A stretch of DNA of 21,680 bases from Bacteroidales bacterium UBA1208 (lineage in GTDB: Bacteria > Bacteroidota > Bacteroidia > Bacteroidales > P3), in assembly GCA_002309955.1 (NCBI GenBank), contig DBXQ01000106.1:1-21680 (forward strand). Reading direction: 5' to 3'. Both the position numbers and the translations under genes were made by a program. Each line of letters begins with the position of its first letter. The first letter of the stretch is position 1. Below are positions 8,300 to 15,205 of this stretch, piece after piece. Below the pieces are notes generated by a model, which made no database searches, was not told the origin of the DNA, and worked only from the letters and a program-made list of their open reading frames with translations.

Positions 8300-8896
8300 A
8301 TGAAGAAATCTATCCTGATTGCAGCCCTGCTTATTGCATCGTTTTCTGTTAATGCACAACGTGTTAGTTCTCGTGCCAAAGCAGTACGGATGCTCGCTTA
8401 TGCCCGTCCCGAATATCAAGTCAAAGACGTGAAAGTCTATGCCGACACCATGACAGTCTTTTCTTTGGCCGACTATCCCATCTATCCTTTCGGAAAATGG
8501 AGCAACGTTGAGCAGTTCATCACAAACAACCAACTCCTTTGGTATCGTGAAAGCGGTTACAAGACCTTTTACGACACCATGACTGTTGCCGTCAACACCC
8601 TCAAACGGCTTGATGGCTCTAATATCAATTTCTATCGCAGCATTTGGACCGATAAACTTGAAATGATTTATGCCAAGATTACCGACACGGCTGTGGTGCT
8701 TGACAATGGTATCCGGGTAGGTATGTCGAAAGAGGAAGTGTTTAAAACCGTTTTCAAAAGCTATCCCAAGTCCTATACTGCCGACATGAATGTGCTTAAA
8801 GTAATTGCCGGAGCCGCTGAAGTGGGTGAAATATATACATTCAAAGGCAACAAGCTGCGTCATATACAGGTTATCAGCCGTTACAAATACTATTGA
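8300..8896 (+). CDS. Exported protein of unknown function (198 residues)
   Basis: Not recognised. The ATG at 8300 begins a clear signal peptide (MKKSILIAALLIASFSVNAQ), and the promoter position rules out the upstream TTG. The mature part of about 178 residues is rich in aromatic residues and basic at both ends, with no cysteine after the signal, no lipobox and no T9SS sorting domain, so it is probably periplasmic. The segment NGIRVGMSKEEVFKTVF resembles the G-M-S-x-E-E-V turn seen in BamE/SmpA-like folds and other small envelope proteins. That is only a pattern resemblance. It has its own promoter and is closed by a hairpin before nadD. Confidence 0.75.
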   Translation: MKKSILIAALLIASFSVNAQRVSSRAKAVRMLAYARPEYQVKDVKVYADTMTVFSLADYPIYPFGKWSNVEQFITNNQLLWYRESGYKTFYDTMTVAVNTLKRLDGSNINFYRSIWTDKLEMIYAKITDTAVVLDNGIRVGMSKEEVFKTVFKSYPKSYTADMNVLKVIAGAAEVGEIYTFKGNKLRHIQVISRYKYY

Positions 8897-8922
8897 TTGC
8901 CGCTTGGCAAAATTGAAATAAC

Positions 8923-8955
8923 AAAAGGGGAGGGATTGCAAACCGCCCCTTTTTC
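8923..8955 (+). terminator. Terminator between the small exported protein and nadD
   Basis: AAAAGGGG (8923-8930) pairs with CCCCTTTT (8946-8953); GG (8932-8933) and CC (8943-8944) extend the stem inside one A-G mismatch. A T run follows. It lies 26 bases after one stop codon and 28 bases before the nadD ATG, with no -33/-7 boxes in between, so nadD depends on readthrough or on a promoter I cannot see. Confidence 0.75.
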
Positions 8956-8983
8956 TGTAACAGAACAAATAAATCATCACCAT

Positions 8984-9562
8984 ATGCGCAAAATAGGTCT
9001 TTTCTTCGGTTCATTCAATCCCATACATATCGGTCATCTTATTATCGGGAACGCCATGCTTGCCCATTGCGACCTTGACGAGGTGTGGTATGTTGTTTCG
9101 CCCCAGAATCCTCTCAAGGAGCGCAAAACACTCCTCGCCGATCAACAGCGGCTCGAAATGGTTCGCCTTGCCGTCCATGACAACTACCGTATGCGTGCCA
9201 GCGATGTGGAGTTCCATCTGCCTATCCCGTCATACACAGTGCTGACCCTTGCCCATCTCGGTGACAAATATCGCGACAAACAGTTCTGCCTCATCATGGG
9301 TTCCGACAATCTTGAGACTTTTGAACGTTGGCGCAATTGGGAGTTTATTCTTGAACACTACCAAATATATGTCTATCCCCGTCCTGGCCACAATGACTGC
9401 AAACTGGCTTCGCATCCGAATGTAACCATGGTTGATGTGCCGCAAATAGATATCTCGTCGACCTATATCCGCGAGCAAATCCGTCAAGGGCACGATGTCC
9501 GCTATCTATTGCCTGAGCCCGTATACCAGTACCTGACCGAGATGCACTTTTACGAGAAATAG
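8984..9562 (+). CDS. nadD: Nicotinate-nucleotide adenylyltransferase
   Basis: Joins nicotinate mononucleotide and ATP to give deamido-NAD, the central step of NAD synthesis. The 192-residue protein has the nucleotidyltransferase motif GSFNPIHIGH at residues 9-18 (with the HxGH signature), SPQNPLK around 46-52, IMGSDNLETFERW near 106-118 and the C-terminal ISSTYIRE motif near 160. The frame is open to 8897, but ATG at 8984 starts MRKIGLFFGSFNP, the normal NadD beginning, and lies after the hairpin at 8923-8955; the extra 29 residues read through that hairpin and are not family-like. Length is typical, and it is intact. Confidence 0.95.
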   Translation: MRKIGLFFGSFNPIHIGHLIIGNAMLAHCDLDEVWYVVSPQNPLKERKTLLADQQRLEMVRLAVHDNYRMRASDVEFHLPIPSYTVLTLAHLGDKYRDKQFCLIMGSDNLETFERWRNWEFILEHYQIYVYPRPGHNDCKLASHPNVTMVDVPQIDISSTYIREQIRQGHDVRYLLPEPVYQYLTEMHFYEK

Positions 9563-9567
9563 CTCTT

Positions 9568-9625
9568 GCATGTTAATACATGCCATAAAAAAACAAAGCC
9601 CTCTCAATGAGATAGGCTTTGCTTT
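9568..9625. terminator. Bidirectional terminator between nadD and the AT-hook protein
   Basis: CAAAGCC (9594-9600) pairs with GGCTTTG (9615-9621). It is preceded by AAAAAAA and followed by CTTTCTATA, giving a T run on the minus strand and a weaker one on the plus strand. A second hairpin, GCATGT (9568-9573) with ACATGC (9578-9583), sits just before it. The two flanking genes converge here. Confidence 0.7.
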
Positions 9626-9654
9626 CTATATGCAAACAGTCAGGTAAAAGTGCA

Positions 9655-10422
9655 TTAATCTCTTTTGATGCGTGGACGCCCCTTCTTCTTAGGGGTTGAA
9701 GATGGGGTATCGGCAGATGCGGTCGTCTCTTTGCTGGGTCTTCCGGGGCGTTTGGATTGAGGGTCGGCTGCCTGTTGGGCGGTCTTCTCGTTTGCCACCA
9801 ATTCTTCGGCTGCCATGCGGGCTAGTTCTTCGGGCGGTATTTCGGCGTTGGCAAAGACTTCACTGTCCACATCCATCAATTCCTCGTCGGTGGGTTCGTA
9901 GTCATCATCGGGGTCGGTGCTGTCACGTTCGTCCTTGTCGTCATAGTCGTCATACTCTTCGTCGTCATTATCGTCGCTAAAAGCTTCCTGCAGTTCGGCG
10001 CCAAGAGCACCCAGAGAGCCGTGTTCGACGGTTCTTTTCTTGCCGTTCTCCATAGTGTCGTCGTACGAGCCGTGCCGCACCACGCGTTCGCGATGGGTGG
10101 GGTCTTCCTCTTCTTTCTCCAGGGCTTCCTGTATGGGGGCGAATTGGGTCTCAGCTTTCTCCACTTCTTCGTCGAAATAGTCTTTTTCCGAGTCGTCGTC
10201 AGTATAGGTAGTGTCGATTTTCACATCGAACTTTATCATGTATACGGTATCGTCCGTTTCCATCGGTACGACGAAAATAATCTCTCCATTGGGCTTCTCA
10301 AATCGTTGGATATGCTCTTTGTATCCGTCAGGATAACGCTCCATGAACAATTCTTTGAGTTGCTCAGATAGGTTCTTGTAGCTGACTATCAAGTTTTTCT
10401 TTCGAGTTCTGTGAGTATTCAT
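9655..10422 (-). CDS. Acidic protein with two C-terminal AT-hook-like motifs
   Basis: 255 residues, not assigned to a named family. Residues 1-75 look folded (YKNLSEQLKELF, GEIIFVVPM, YMIKFDVKID). A charged region follows with a small internal repeat, RVVRHGSYDD (113-122) and RTVEHGSLGA (130-139). Residues 149-188 are almost wholly acidic. The basic, Pro/Ser/Thr-rich tail carries two GRP cores, KRPGRPSK (224-231) and KKKGRPRIKR (245-254), the pattern of AT-hooks that bind the minor groove of A/T-rich DNA. No signal peptide or membrane segment, so cytoplasmic. The acidic-plus-AT-hook layout recalls HMGA proteins and Myxococcus CarD, which argues for a nucleoid or regulatory role, but this is inference. 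On the minus strand TATACTTG (10440-10447) is a possible -7 box with no good -33. Confidence 0.8.
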   Translation of the reverse strand: MNTHRTRKKNLIVSYKNLSEQLKELFMERYPDGYKEHIQRFEKPNGEIIFVVPMETDDTVYMIKFDVKIDTTYTDDDSEKDYFDEEVEKAETQFAPIQEALEKEEEDPTHRERVVRHGSYDDTMENGKKRTVEHGSLGALGAELQEAFSDDNDDEEYDDYDDKDERDSTDPDDDYEPTDEELMDVDSEVFANAEIPPEELARMAAEELVANEKTAQQAADPQSKRPGRPSKETTASADTPSSTPKKKGRPRIKRD

Positions 10423-10553
10423 AAGGGTTAATTTTTGTGCAAGTATAACAACTTTATTTTAAACAAACACTTTTTTTAAAGAAAAAGTTATCAACATTAA
10501 GTTTTTCTTCCCCATGTGCAATAAATAATGGCTTTTTAGGTTATACTATTGTT

Positions 10554-12344
10554 ATGCTTAAACGTCTCCTTTTTTTGCTCCGCCTTTATGTGACGCTTTT
10601 GCTTATTTTTGTCACTCAAAAGCTGGTCTTCATGCTTTTCAATTTCCCGTCCGCTGGCGGCACCACGGTGAGAGGTTGGCTGGGCGTTTTGCTCCACGGA
10701 TTACGTCTTGACTCGGTCACTGCCTGCTACCTGATGATTGTCCCGGTATTGGTCGTTGTTATTTCCTTTTTCTGGTGGCGGATACCTGTCAAACGGGTGC
10801 TTACAGTTTACTATGCCATCGTGGCACCGCTGATGGCTCTGGCTTTTGCCGCCGACACGGTGCTGTACCGTTTTTGGGGAGCCAAGGTGGATGCCGCCGA
10901 CTTAATGTATGTCGCCAATCCCAAGGAAATGCTGGCCAGTGTCACGCTTGTTGCCATACTGGTGGGAGCGTTGCTTATCGGTCTGATAGTGTTCCATTAT
11001 CTTCGTCGGCTGCGGCATGCCACACCCCCAAGATTCGACCGCGTACATCCTGCCTCCTCGGTGGTGATGCTTGTTGTGGTGGCGTTGCAGTTTGTGGGAA
11101 TTCGTGGCGGTCTCAGCGAGTCTACCGCCAATGTCAGCTACGCCTATTTTTCGTCGATACCTTTCCTCAACCATTCCGCCATCAATCCCCTTTTCAATGT
11201 TACCCACTCGCTTTTCAAAACGGAAGACCTTGCTTCACAGTTTCATTATTATGACAACGAGCGTCTTGCAGAGCAGGCAGCAGACCTTTACCCGCACAGC
11301 AACGCTGTCGTAGATACGTTGCTCAACACCGACAGACCAGACATTCTGCTTGTAATATGGGAAGGCGCAGGGAGCGAGATGATACTCAACGACAGCGTAG
11401 GCACTAATTTCTGCCGATGGTGTCGCCAAGGGGTCTTCTTCTCCAACTGCTATGCCAACAGTTTCCGAACTGACAGAGGACTTGTATCAATCGTTAACGG
11501 ATGGCCGGGACTGCCCACCACATCGCTGATGAAAAAGGCCGACATGGGACGTAAACTGCCCTCTGTAGCTCGTTCGTTGCAACAGGCAGGCTACACCACT
11601 TCGTTCTTCTACGGCGGCGATATCGATTTCACTAATATGCGCGGACATCTTTCCGAATCAGGTTATGCAAGGGTTGAAGGCCGCGAGTACTATTCTGGTG
11701 CGCAGGTGTTGGCAAACTGGGGCGTGGCCGACGAGGAACTGTTTGGGCGCACACCTCTTGATTCACATAGCCCGATGTTCACAACCCTGCTCACCCTTAG
11801 CAGCCATGAACCCTGGGATGTGCCCACACAACGTTTGTCAGACCCGCGCTGCAATGCTTTTGCCTATACAGATATCTGTCTCGGTACGTGGCTTGACAGT
11901 TTGAGCCAGACTCCGGAGTGGAATAATCTGTTAGTAATCATAGTAGCTGACCATGGCGTACCGGTCAATGGGTTGCCGCGCGACGGTAAACACCTGTCTG
12001 CGCGAATCCCTGTCCTTTGGGTGGGAGGTGCGGTGAAGCAGCCGCGATGTTTTGACCAGTTGATGAACCAGTCAGACCTTGCGGCCACGCTGCTGGCTCA
12101 GCTTCGGATGGATGTGTCGCATTTCACGTTTAGCCGCAATGTACTGGCTCCGGACTATTGCAACCCCTTTGCCGTCAATGCATATAAGAATGGGCTTTTT
12201 TATATTGACACTACAGGGGTGACGGACTATGATTGTGTGTCTCTCTCCGAACAGGATGCTGCCTATCCTTCCGACCCCTTGCGTTTGCAGCGTACCCAAA
12301 CATTGTTGCAACTCTGGTATTTCACCACTGGGCGTTTGCGGTAA
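10554..12344 (+). CDS. LtaS/MdoB-type membrane sulfatase-fold phosphotransferase
   Basis: Inner-membrane enzyme of the lipoteichoic acid synthase / phosphoglycerol transferase branch of the alkaline-phosphatase superfamily. Five N-terminal membrane helices lie at about 5-29, 52-75, 82-104, 127-149 and 168-185, followed by a periplasmic catalytic domain from about 262. Conserved positions by analogy to LtaS: E270 in LLVIWEGAGSE, nucleophile T306 in NSFRTDRG, H418 in SSHEPW, and D466/H467 in IVADHG. In Bacteroidota the substrate is uncertain (a head-group transfer to membrane glycan or lipid is plausible; LTA itself is not expected). 596 residues, intact, and flanked by unrelated genes. The 131-base upstream region is A/T-rich with no convincing -33/-7 pair. 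Confidence 0.87.
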   Translation: MLKRLLFLLRLYVTLLLIFVTQKLVFMLFNFPSAGGTTVRGWLGVLLHGLRLDSVTACYLMIVPVLVVVISFFWWRIPVKRVLTVYYAIVAPLMALAFAADTVLYRFWGAKVDAADLMYVANPKEMLASVTLVAILVGALLIGLIVFHYLRRLRHATPPRFDRVHPASSVVMLVVVALQFVGIRGGLSESTANVSYAYFSSIPFLNHSAINPLFNVTHSLFKTEDLASQFHYYDNERLAEQAADLYPHSNAVVDTLLNTDRPDILLVIWEGAGSEMILNDSVGTNFCRWCRQGVFFSNCYANSFRTDRGLVSIVNGWPGLPTTSLMKKADMGRKLPSVARSLQQAGYTTSFFYGGDIDFTNMRGHLSESGYARVEGREYYSGAQVLANWGVADEELFGRTPLDSHSPMFTTLLTLSSHEPWDVPTQRLSDPRCNAFAYTDICLGTWLDSLSQTPEWNNLLVIIVADHGVPVNGLPRDGKHLSARIPVLWVGGAVKQPRCFDQLMNQSDLAATLLAQLRMDVSHFTFSRNVLAPDYCNPFAVNAYKNGLFYIDTTGVTDYDCVSLSEQDAAYPSDPLRLQRTQTLLQLWYFTTGRLR

Positions 12345-12385
12345 TTTGTCAATTTCTGCTGCTATCCCTCTTGCACTCCTTTTTG

Positions 12386-12449
12386 TCATTTCATCCTTTC
12401 TTATACTATCAGATCTTCTTCGGTGGAGGAAGAACGAAGGAGGAAATGA
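12386..12449. terminator. Possible terminator between convergent genes
   Basis: TCATTTC (12386-12392) pairs with GAAATGA (12443-12449), and after one mismatch 12394-12398 pairs with 12437-12441. A smaller TTCTTC/GAAGAA hairpin lies inside. The interval separates the ends of the LtaS-like gene (+) and the helicase (-). No long T run, so support is moderate at best. Confidence 0.35.
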
Positions 12450-12477
12450 GGTAAAACGAGAGATGGAAGGACGTGGA

Positions 12478-15129
12478 CTAAATGTCTATTTTTTCGATTT
12501 TGCCCGATTGAGGATTGAAAGCGAAGTGGGTGAGGATGTGAAGGATGGGTTGGAGGAAAGGGGTTGGTCGTGAAACCATGCCGTTGCCGCTTATGCCGGA
12601 GTAGGTGAAACAAAGATGTTTGCGGGCACGCGATATGGATACATAGAAGCGGCGAGCGTCTTCGCGGATATGGTATTGGTCGTTGTTTTTGATGTTGTAG
12701 AAATAGGGATAGGCACCCTCGGTGGCATTGAACACAATGACGCTGTCGAATTCGAGGCCTTTGGCCTTATGGGCTGTGGCGATGAAGAAACGCTCGTTGC
12801 TGTGGTGTAGCATGCTGTAGCTATCGCATAGGTCGGACTCGCGTGCGGTGTTTATTTCGGTGAGGTAGCGGTCAAGTTGTTCTCTGAAGGTGGGTGCAAG
12901 GGTGGTGTCGACCATGTCGGTTGCCAGGAAATCGATGATAAGAGGCCATTTAGGCAGGGGCTCGATGGCGTTGCGTGACAGCAAATGATGGTAGAGGTAT
13001 TGCAGTTCGTCGACTATGGCAGGCAATCCACTGGTTGATGGAGTGTTGGAAGGAGTGTCGTAGAGCCGTTGACTGCTGTGGAGGAAAAGGTCGTGGTAGG
13101 TTTCTTGGAAGCGTAGGGAGAGTCGTTTCATGTCGGGAGTGCCGAGCAGTTGTTTTTGTAGGTGCAGGTAGGAATCGGCTTTGTGGCGGCAATAGGTGAG
13201 GAGGGAGAGGGTGGCCATGACATCGTCGATGGCGTTGTGGGAATTGGTGCCTTCGAGATGGAGGGTTTCGAGGAGTCTTTCGAGTTTGTAGACGCGCAGG
13301 CGGGGTTCGACCAAACGGGCCAGTTTGAGAGTGTCGAACCGTTGGCGGTGACCCAGCCCCGAGCCGAGGGTGCGTCGTATATTGTGGTTGAGAATGTTGT
13401 AGTCGAATTCGACGTTGTGGCCGATAAGTACGTGGCCATGGCAGTAGTTGAGGAAACGGGTGAGACCTTCGCGGCGGCTGAGGCGTTCGCTGTTGAGGTA
13501 GACAGATAGCATGGGGTTGTCATGTCCGCCTACGTAAGGGGGTATCTCTTTGGTGGTTTCTATGATGATGTTGAAGTCGGAGCCTTCAACATAGTGTCCT
13601 TGTTTTACTTTGATGGCGGCAATTTGTATGATGTCGTCGTGGAAGATGTCGAGTCCAGTGGTTTCAGTGTCAAAGAGTACCACCTCTTCAGAGTCGATGA
13701 CTTGGACGAAGTGTTGGAGATAGGAGGTGCCCTGGTAGATGAGGAGGTCGGTGGGAGAGATGGCGAGACTGCGCAGCTGGCGCATCAGATTGCGGGAAGC
13801 GGCATATTCGGGTATGATGCCAAGGAGGTGGAAAAGCCGTGCCCAGGCAATGAAGCAGGTTTCGTTGCTGATGACGTTGAGATGGGAGAAGAGCAATTGG
13901 ACGGTGGGGGTGGAGAAGAGGTCGCGGCCGGAGATTTTGAAATGGGGTGTCTCGCCGAATTCAAGGCTCAGACGGTCGGCATTGGCATTGGTAGGGACGA
14001 TAATAGCTACACGGCCGTTGGGTTCCATGTCAGCGTATCTTTTGGCAAGAGCCACGGCCAGACGATACTCACTGACTATGGAACGCTGGCAGAGGGTGCA
14101 TGGAGTTCCGTCGAACTGGCACTGTTGCGTTTCTTTGTGATAGAGGTGGGAAAGGTCGTGGTAGCATGCGCGGAAGGTGCAGCAGTCGTAGGGCTGTGGG
14201 TGGGAGGTGTCGGTGGTGGTGGGGAGCAGGTCGGGTGCTATGCCTAACTGCGAAGTGGCATAGAGATTGAAAATGTCGAGTAGGTATTTAGGTGAGCGGT
14301 GGTTGCGACCCAGATGGTGGAGGTTGGGGTGGCAGAGGCGTTTGAGTTCTTCGAGCGCTTCGAGTTTGGCTCCAACGAACGAGAAGATGGCTTGTTGCTC
14401 GTCTCCCAGAAAGACGGTGGTGGCCTGGGGGATGGAGAAGAGGTCGATAATGGCCAGCTGGAGGAAATTGAGGTCTTGCACTTCGTCTATCTGAATCCAA
14501 CTGTAGCGTCGGTGGTCGGGGTCGTGGAGGGCGAAAAGGTATGCTTTCTCAAGGAGATCCTCGAAGTCAAGGAGGTTGTCGGTCTCTTTGTATTCGGCAT
14601 AGAGTTTGGCTATCTGTGCTTTGCGTTGCCAGTGCGGGTCGTCGAGTTGGTCGAGGAGTTCGGCGTGGACAATGAGTTTGTGGGGTATGCCAGCAGCTTG
14701 TTGACTGAGGGCGTGTTGAAGGTTGACGATGTCGGAGGTGTAGCGGGAATGGTCTTCGGTGGGGTCGAGGTGTGCCAGATGGGAGATGATGCTTTCGGAG
14801 TCGAGGTCGTCGATTACAGCACTGTTTTGAGGAATTTTCTTTTGGTCGAAAAGGTAGTTGGAGCAAAAACGATGGACGTTGCCCACGAAGAGGTCAGGGG
14901 GTACGGGGTTGTGGGTGTGGAGACTGATGCGCTCACGCATAGCACGGCTGGCACGGTTGGTGAAGGTTAGGCAAAGCATGTCGCTGTATTCAACCCCGTG
15001 GGCGTGGGCATGGATGACACGTTGCGAAAGGATGAATGTTTTGCCGCAACCGGGAGGTGCTAAAACCAAATGCCGACCCCGATCAAGGTTGATGATTTCC
15101 TGTTGGTCGGGGTCGGGTATGGAGGACAT
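12478..15129 (-). CDS. UvrD-like SF1 helicase with inserted DEDDh 3'-5' exonuclease
   Basis: 883-residue cytoplasmic DNA repair-type helicase. SF1A motifs in order: Q-motif near 8-11, Walker A APPGCGKT (24-31), motif Ia LTFTNRAS (54-61), Walker B IDEVQDL (214-220), motif III GDEQQAIFSFVGA (242-254), motif IV GRNHRSP (274-280), motif V TAHKAKGLEFDSV (785-797) and motif VI YVSISRARKHL (829-839). Between IV and V, residues about 480-650, lies a complete DnaQ/RNase T-like exonuclease: D487/E489 (FDTETTGL), HNVEFD (571-576) and H631/D635. Residues 316-347 hold six cysteines (C316, C317, C322, C337, C344, C347), ending CxxC, which could bind zinc or an iron-sulfur cluster. It would unwind DNA and trim 3' ends in one chain. 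76 bases separate it from glmS on the same strand, with no clear promoter, so co-transcription is likely. Confidence 0.88.
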   Translation of the reverse strand: MSSIPDPDQQEIINLDRGRHLVLAPPGCGKTFILSQRVIHAHAHGVEYSDMLCLTFTNRASRAMRERISLHTHNPVPPDLFVGNVHRFCSNYLFDQKKIPQNSAVIDDLDSESIISHLAHLDPTEDHSRYTSDIVNLQHALSQQAAGIPHKLIVHAELLDQLDDPHWQRKAQIAKLYAEYKETDNLLDFEDLLEKAYLFALHDPDHRRYSWIQIDEVQDLNFLQLAIIDLFSIPQATTVFLGDEQQAIFSFVGAKLEALEELKRLCHPNLHHLGRNHRSPKYLLDIFNLYATSQLGIAPDLLPTTTDTSHPQPYDCCTFRACYHDLSHLYHKETQQCQFDGTPCTLCQRSIVSEYRLAVALAKRYADMEPNGRVAIIVPTNANADRLSLEFGETPHFKISGRDLFSTPTVQLLFSHLNVISNETCFIAWARLFHLLGIIPEYAASRNLMRQLRSLAISPTDLLIYQGTSYLQHFVQVIDSEEVVLFDTETTGLDIFHDDIIQIAAIKVKQGHYVEGSDFNIIIETTKEIPPYVGGHDNPMLSVYLNSERLSRREGLTRFLNYCHGHVLIGHNVEFDYNILNHNIRRTLGSGLGHRQRFDTLKLARLVEPRLRVYKLERLLETLHLEGTNSHNAIDDVMATLSLLTYCRHKADSYLHLQKQLLGTPDMKRLSLRFQETYHDLFLHSSQRLYDTPSNTPSTSGLPAIVDELQYLYHHLLSRNAIEPLPKWPLIIDFLATDMVDTTLAPTFREQLDRYLTEINTARESDLCDSYSMLHHSNERFFIATAHKAKGLEFDSVIVFNATEGAYPYFYNIKNNDQYHIREDARRFYVSISRARKHLCFTYSGISGNGMVSRPTPFLQPILHILTHFAFNPQSGKIEKIDI

Positions 15130-15150
15130 AATGGGGAAAGTAGGAAAGAG

Positions 15151-15182
15151 AAAACTAAAAGTTGGGATTTCTTTTTAGTTTT
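15151..15182 (-). terminator. A/T-rich hairpin after glmS
   Basis: A perfect 10-bp inverted repeat AAAACTAAAA (15151-15160) and TTTTAGTTTT (15173-15182), in the 76-base gap between the glmS stop and the helicase start. The stem has only two G/C pairs, so termination would be weak and readthrough into the helicase gene is likely. Confidence 0.4.
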
Positions 15183-15205
15183 TTGCTTTTACTTTTCAGC
15201 TTATG

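Noticed and set aside
8897..8983. 29-residue N-terminal extension of NadD
   Set aside because: It reads through a terminator hairpin and lacks family similarity; the NadD fold starts at ATG 8984.
9880..9975. Repetitive trinucleotide-like stretch (TCG/TCA units)
   Set aside because: It simply encodes the Asp/Glu-rich block of the AT-hook protein; units are irregular and not a DNA tandem repeat.
10488..10496. TTATCAACA, one mismatch from a DnaA box
   Set aside because: A single imperfect site, with no cluster, no dnaA/dnaN nearby and no unwinding element; not evidence for an origin.
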